A DNA stretch of 64,000 nt, from positions 36,295,905 through 36,359,904 of the forward strand of contig CM074179.1 in assembly GCA_037179385.1 (NCBI GenBank). The letters are read 5' to 3'. Numbering within the stretch: the first letter of the stretch is position 1; every line of letters begins with the position of its first letter. The DNA comes from Holothuria scabra (Eukaryota > Echinodermata > Holothuroidea > Aspidochirotida > Holothuriidae). Under the pieces are notes generated by a model that was given only the letters and a program-made list of their open reading frames with translations, had not been told where the DNA came from and searched no databases. The position numbers and the translations under genes were made by a program. Shown one piece after another: positions 60,786 through 64,000 of this stretch.

Positions 60786-62781
60786 CTGTGGTCAAGTAAG
60801 ACATTCAAGCAACCTGTGATGTGAATAAGTGATTTTAATTACGTATTTAAATCTTTCCAAAATTTCCTAACAATGTGAAAACATTCCCCGCCCCTCCCCT
60901 AAACAACAAACACCAAGGTTTATTTAAAGATGGACTTAAGTGCAAAACAGCAACTGATGAAGACCCTCCTTGGTTCTCATAAATTTAAAAAAAATCTAGT
61001 GTCACATAAGACTTAAACCATGAACAATCCTTCAACTGGTCAACTTATTTACTGAAATCTTCATTAACCTCTGTTACTTAATGTAGAATATTGTAACTTT
61101 ATTCTAAAACTAATTTCATTTGGTCTCTCCTAGCTCAGCCACTGACACTGGCACAGGCAGTAGGTGTACAGGTAGTCCGGAAGGGAGGAAAATTGATAAT
61201 AGTTTACTTGCCTGTATCCCTCGGCCAGGTGTGAATCTAATCCACCATTTTCATCTGAATTAGGGGGCACAAGCATGTGCCCTTTTGCTCCCCCCCCCCT
61301 CCCATATGCCTGTGGTCACGGGGAACTGCAATATAGGCCTAGCAAAGCTTTTAATAGCCTAGATTTCCTGACTCTTAAAGGGCAAAACCTCTCACCCCAA
61401 ACTACAATTTTGGTACGGGAGTACCAAAATACTCAACTGGATCAGCTCTTTGATTGACAGTTAATTCAAACAATACAGAGTACCAAAGCTTATATTACAC
61501 AGCATGAACGGTATTGAGAGTGTTTTAATTATATAAATTGATTTTTTCTACTCACCTTGAAGCAATAAACTGAGACTGTATCTGAATGAGGATGAATTTC
61601 AGACAATTGTGATGGGAGGGGCTTAACTTAAGAAGAAGTTTAGGAGAATTGATAAGGTTGGGGTGAGAGAACTGGGCCTTTAAGCCTGGGAATATATTCA
61701 CAACCTTCATGCACAAATTTCGCATTAAAATTCCTATAGTAACTACACAAATTACCAAATTAATTAAGAGCTCAAGATAGGCCTACTTAATTGTTTCTTA
61801 ATCACTCTACCTGTAAGAGCAACAGCACCAAATAAAAAAATATGCCCAAATTCACGGATTAGTTTTTGCTACATATCATTGGTCTAATGGACCGCACACG
61901 ACAACCCTAAGCCAATCAAAAATCGGCTTAAAACACGATGACGTAACTGAACCGTGAATTAGATTCGTTAACTTTCATGACGCTACTATACATATAACCC
62001 TATTGCATGATCATGAAAATCCCCCCCCCCCCTCCATTCATGTGCAATAATCGATTAGAAAAATAATTAACAAACTTGTTATGTTTATCTCGTTTAATGT
62101 TTAAAAATAGTTAAAACTATGGACAAGGTACGAGAGCTTGGATGCTTATGCAAAGGTTTTGAGCAAGAACCCTGCGTTTTGCGAGGCGATTCTACCAATT
62201 ATGAGCGGTGCACACAAATAGCCTAAATAAGACACGTTAGGCTCTTACTTCAAGATAACGTTAGGATTGCCTCTGGTTCTACAGTAGGCCGCCGGCACTT
62301 TTCATTTGAAATAACATTTTGAAACGTAAATTAGTTTGAAGGATACGTAGTTAATACATTAAATTGACTTACCATGAACTTCTGCAGCACAATGTATGCT
62401 AACGAAACTCCGGTACCTTCACAATTGCAGCGAAATGATAGATGTAGGATGCACGGTGAGTGAGAAAGCGGAGTAAGAGGTTTACTGCATGCATGCTGGG
62501 AGCAAGAACACTTTCGGATATTGGAATCAAAATCTTACACTTTAAATCCAGCAGAATGACGCCTTATGTCGAAAATCATAAATAATTACTACTTTTAAGT
62601 ATTACTTTGTACGACATACACATTTCATAACAGTTTTTGCCGCGAACTTTTCCAGTGAAAAGATCGAGCATTGCACGAGGTTCGTTTCAACAGACTTTCT
62701 TCTGTTCAACATGGGTTACGGGCAAAATCTGTAATATTTTACAGAAATTGTGCTGTTGACGAACAGAAATTTTTTACAGTG

Positions 62782-63470
62782 TATCTTTTCTCTAACATCT
62801 CTAAATCTATTGGTATCTTCACTTCTACACTTTAAAATTGTCTTATTGCATATTATCTGGGGAAATGCTTTTCCCTCTTATTTAAACCGTCTACACGTTC
62901 TCCAAAAGAAAGCTGTTCGTATTATTACGAACTCTAGTTATTGTGCCCACAGTGCCATCTTTTTTTCAATTCCAAGCCGGTGTTTTCATGTATAAATATG
63001 TAAACAGATTGTTACCCCGTAGTTTTGATGATTACTTTAAGTTTAACAGTGATGTTCATACCCATAACACACGTTTCTTTCAACATCTGCGTACAAATGT
63101 TTTCTACACTGAAATATCACGCCGCCTTTTCATTAAAACCGGGGTCAGTACATGGAACTCACTACACAGAACCTTTAAAGATGCTAAATCTGTATTTTCT
63201 TTCAAGACTTTATTAAAATCCCATTTGCTTAGCGATTATTCTTCTAAGGTGGTTTTGGCTTTCCTTGTTTCTTTGTTGTCCTATTTTGTATTGTTTTGTT
63301 TTTTGTTTTTGTTCTTCCTTTTGTTAAGGGGGACTGCTGGCATAAGCTTTGCTTTTCAGTCCTACTCCACCGCCTTGTTTAAATGTTGTATCATTTTGTA
63401 TTTAAACTGTGGAAATAAACTCAAACTCAAACTCAACCCCCCCCCCACCCAAAAAAAAAAAAAAAAAAAA
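62782..63470 (+). pseudogene. L2-type LINE, right part and 3' end
   Basis: Continues the RT of 53363-54053. It reads SNISKSIGIF, then (with shifts) IIWGNAFPSYLNRLHVLQKK and AVRIITNSS. The C-terminal domain follows: FMYKYVNRLLPRSFDDYFKF, NTRFFQHLRTNVFYTEISRR and GVSTWNSLHRTFKDAKSVFS. The stop of the C-terminal domain is near 63240, and the tail has ACTCAAACTCAAACTC then C- and A-runs at 63434-63470. The join to the left part is at the edges of the 8.7 kb element. Confidence 0.82.
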
Positions 63471-63729
63471 ATGTAGATCTTTTATCTTTAATTTGCTTTA
63501 CAAATATAAGATTGTTATATGATTCTGCAAATAAATTTTTAAATAAATTCGAGTAACAACCTCCACTTGAATTGAGTTGTAAATAATCGTAAACATTTGT
63601 CCACTAACTTGAAAGCATAATCTAACTGCCATTCAAAGATCATCAAAATTGAAGGGATCGCTGATCATTTTTTCTCAACTCTTGGGGCATTTGAAACTAA
63701 TTTTTTTTTTATAAGTTCAAATTGTGTCA

Positions 63730-63915
63730 TATTTCGAGAGCTTTTGGGAAATTCGTCCCCTGCATCGCCACCAGGGCTCCGCCCCTGTACCCCACCAGGG
63801 GTCCTGACGCGGGACACTGGACCTCACGTGGTTATAGTAGCGCTTCGCGTTCGTGGTGCATTTCGTTCACCCCCCCCCCCTCCCTTCACGGCGGCTGCTG
63901 GATCCGCCCTTGATT
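63730..63915. repeat. Diverged relative of the 52.3 kb hAT MITE
   Basis: GC-rich block with CCACCAGGG, GGGCTCCGCCCC, GCGCTTCGCG and a C-run, in the same order as in 52332-52651, ending GGATCCGCCCTTG. The terminus on the left is not clear. Confidence 0.45.
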
Positions 63916-64000
63916 GAAAGAACATGTAGCACATGATTGTACAGACAGCAACTACATTTGTAGACCAATTTTGAACTCACACACAATCTTTTTTACCCCT

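Larger units (their letters stand above)
54054..62781. mobile_element. 8.7 kb inverted-repeat element inserted in the LINE
   Basis: The two ends are inverted repeats starting CACTGTAAAAAATTTCT (left at 54054, right ending 62781). The flanking LINE sequence is co-linear across it. Subterminal direct repeats of about 80 bp lie at about 54092-54172 and 54313-54377 (words CTGTTACTTTTAACAGA and TTTCTGTAACATAAC). CACTG termini and TCTGTAAATTTACAGA-type subterminal repeats resemble CACTA/EnSpm-like elements; the class is inference and no clean target duplication is seen. Possible exons of an internal minus-strand gene are at 62373, 61556-61581, 60699-60785 and 59510-59587. Confidence 0.65.

Overview
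This 64 kb window is a piece of an animal nuclear genome, AT-rich and gene-poor, with intron-containing genes and very many transposable elements. CR1- and L2-type LINEs, Penelope-like elements with GIY-YIG endonuclease modules, hAT-type MITEs, a tRNA-derived SINE and immunoglobulin-domain receptor exons together suggest a marine invertebrate, probably a deuterostome such as an echinoderm. The species cannot be fixed from the sequence alone. A run of 100 N at 15720-15819 is a scaffold gap.

Region 1-15.3 kb: mostly interspersed repeats. It holds hAT MITEs with clean target-site duplications (2471-2751 and 3331-3701, plus a likely one at 5729-5972), a SINE split by one of them, a fold-back element (about 4684-5708), a TTAA-ended MITE (8324-8895), a 1.6 kb inverted-repeat element with an internal degenerate tandem repeat (9379-10953) and a broken CR1/Jockey-type LINE on the minus strand (13417-15265). 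Gene evidence is thin: a terminal exon with a polyadenylation signal (12319-12422, minus) and two weak exon candidates. The heptamer TACTGTA/TACAGTA is strikingly common here and rare to the right of the gap.

Region 17.6-26 kb: the best host-gene content. A minus-strand gene (17629-25283) can be built from seven exons with consistent splice phases: signal peptide, one Ig domain, an exon holding two Ig domains, a fourth Ig domain, a transmembrane segment and two short cytoplasmic exons. About 330 bp away, head to head, lies the first exon of a second Ig gene on the plus strand (25617-26004). The two could share a promoter. They look like cell-surface recognition receptors.

Region 26-46 kb: a transposon graveyard organised around (TA)n microsatellites. 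It contains at least five copies of a roughly 350 bp cassette bordered by (TA)n, pieces of two Penelope-like families, a tRNA-Thr-like sequence (32622-32693), and a 6.7 kb Penelope-like element (32903-39585, minus) into which a nearly full-length L2-type LINE (about 34.46-39.1 kb, plus) has inserted.

Region 46-64 kb: mostly non-coding, with a second copy of a small MITE (46892-47034) and a hAT MITE with an 8 bp duplication (52332-52651). A second L2-type LINE is split in two (53363-54053 and 62782-63470) by an 8.7 kb segment with CACTG-type inverted termini (54054-62781). That segment contains a smaller related element (56515-57859) and a set of minus-strand exon candidates.
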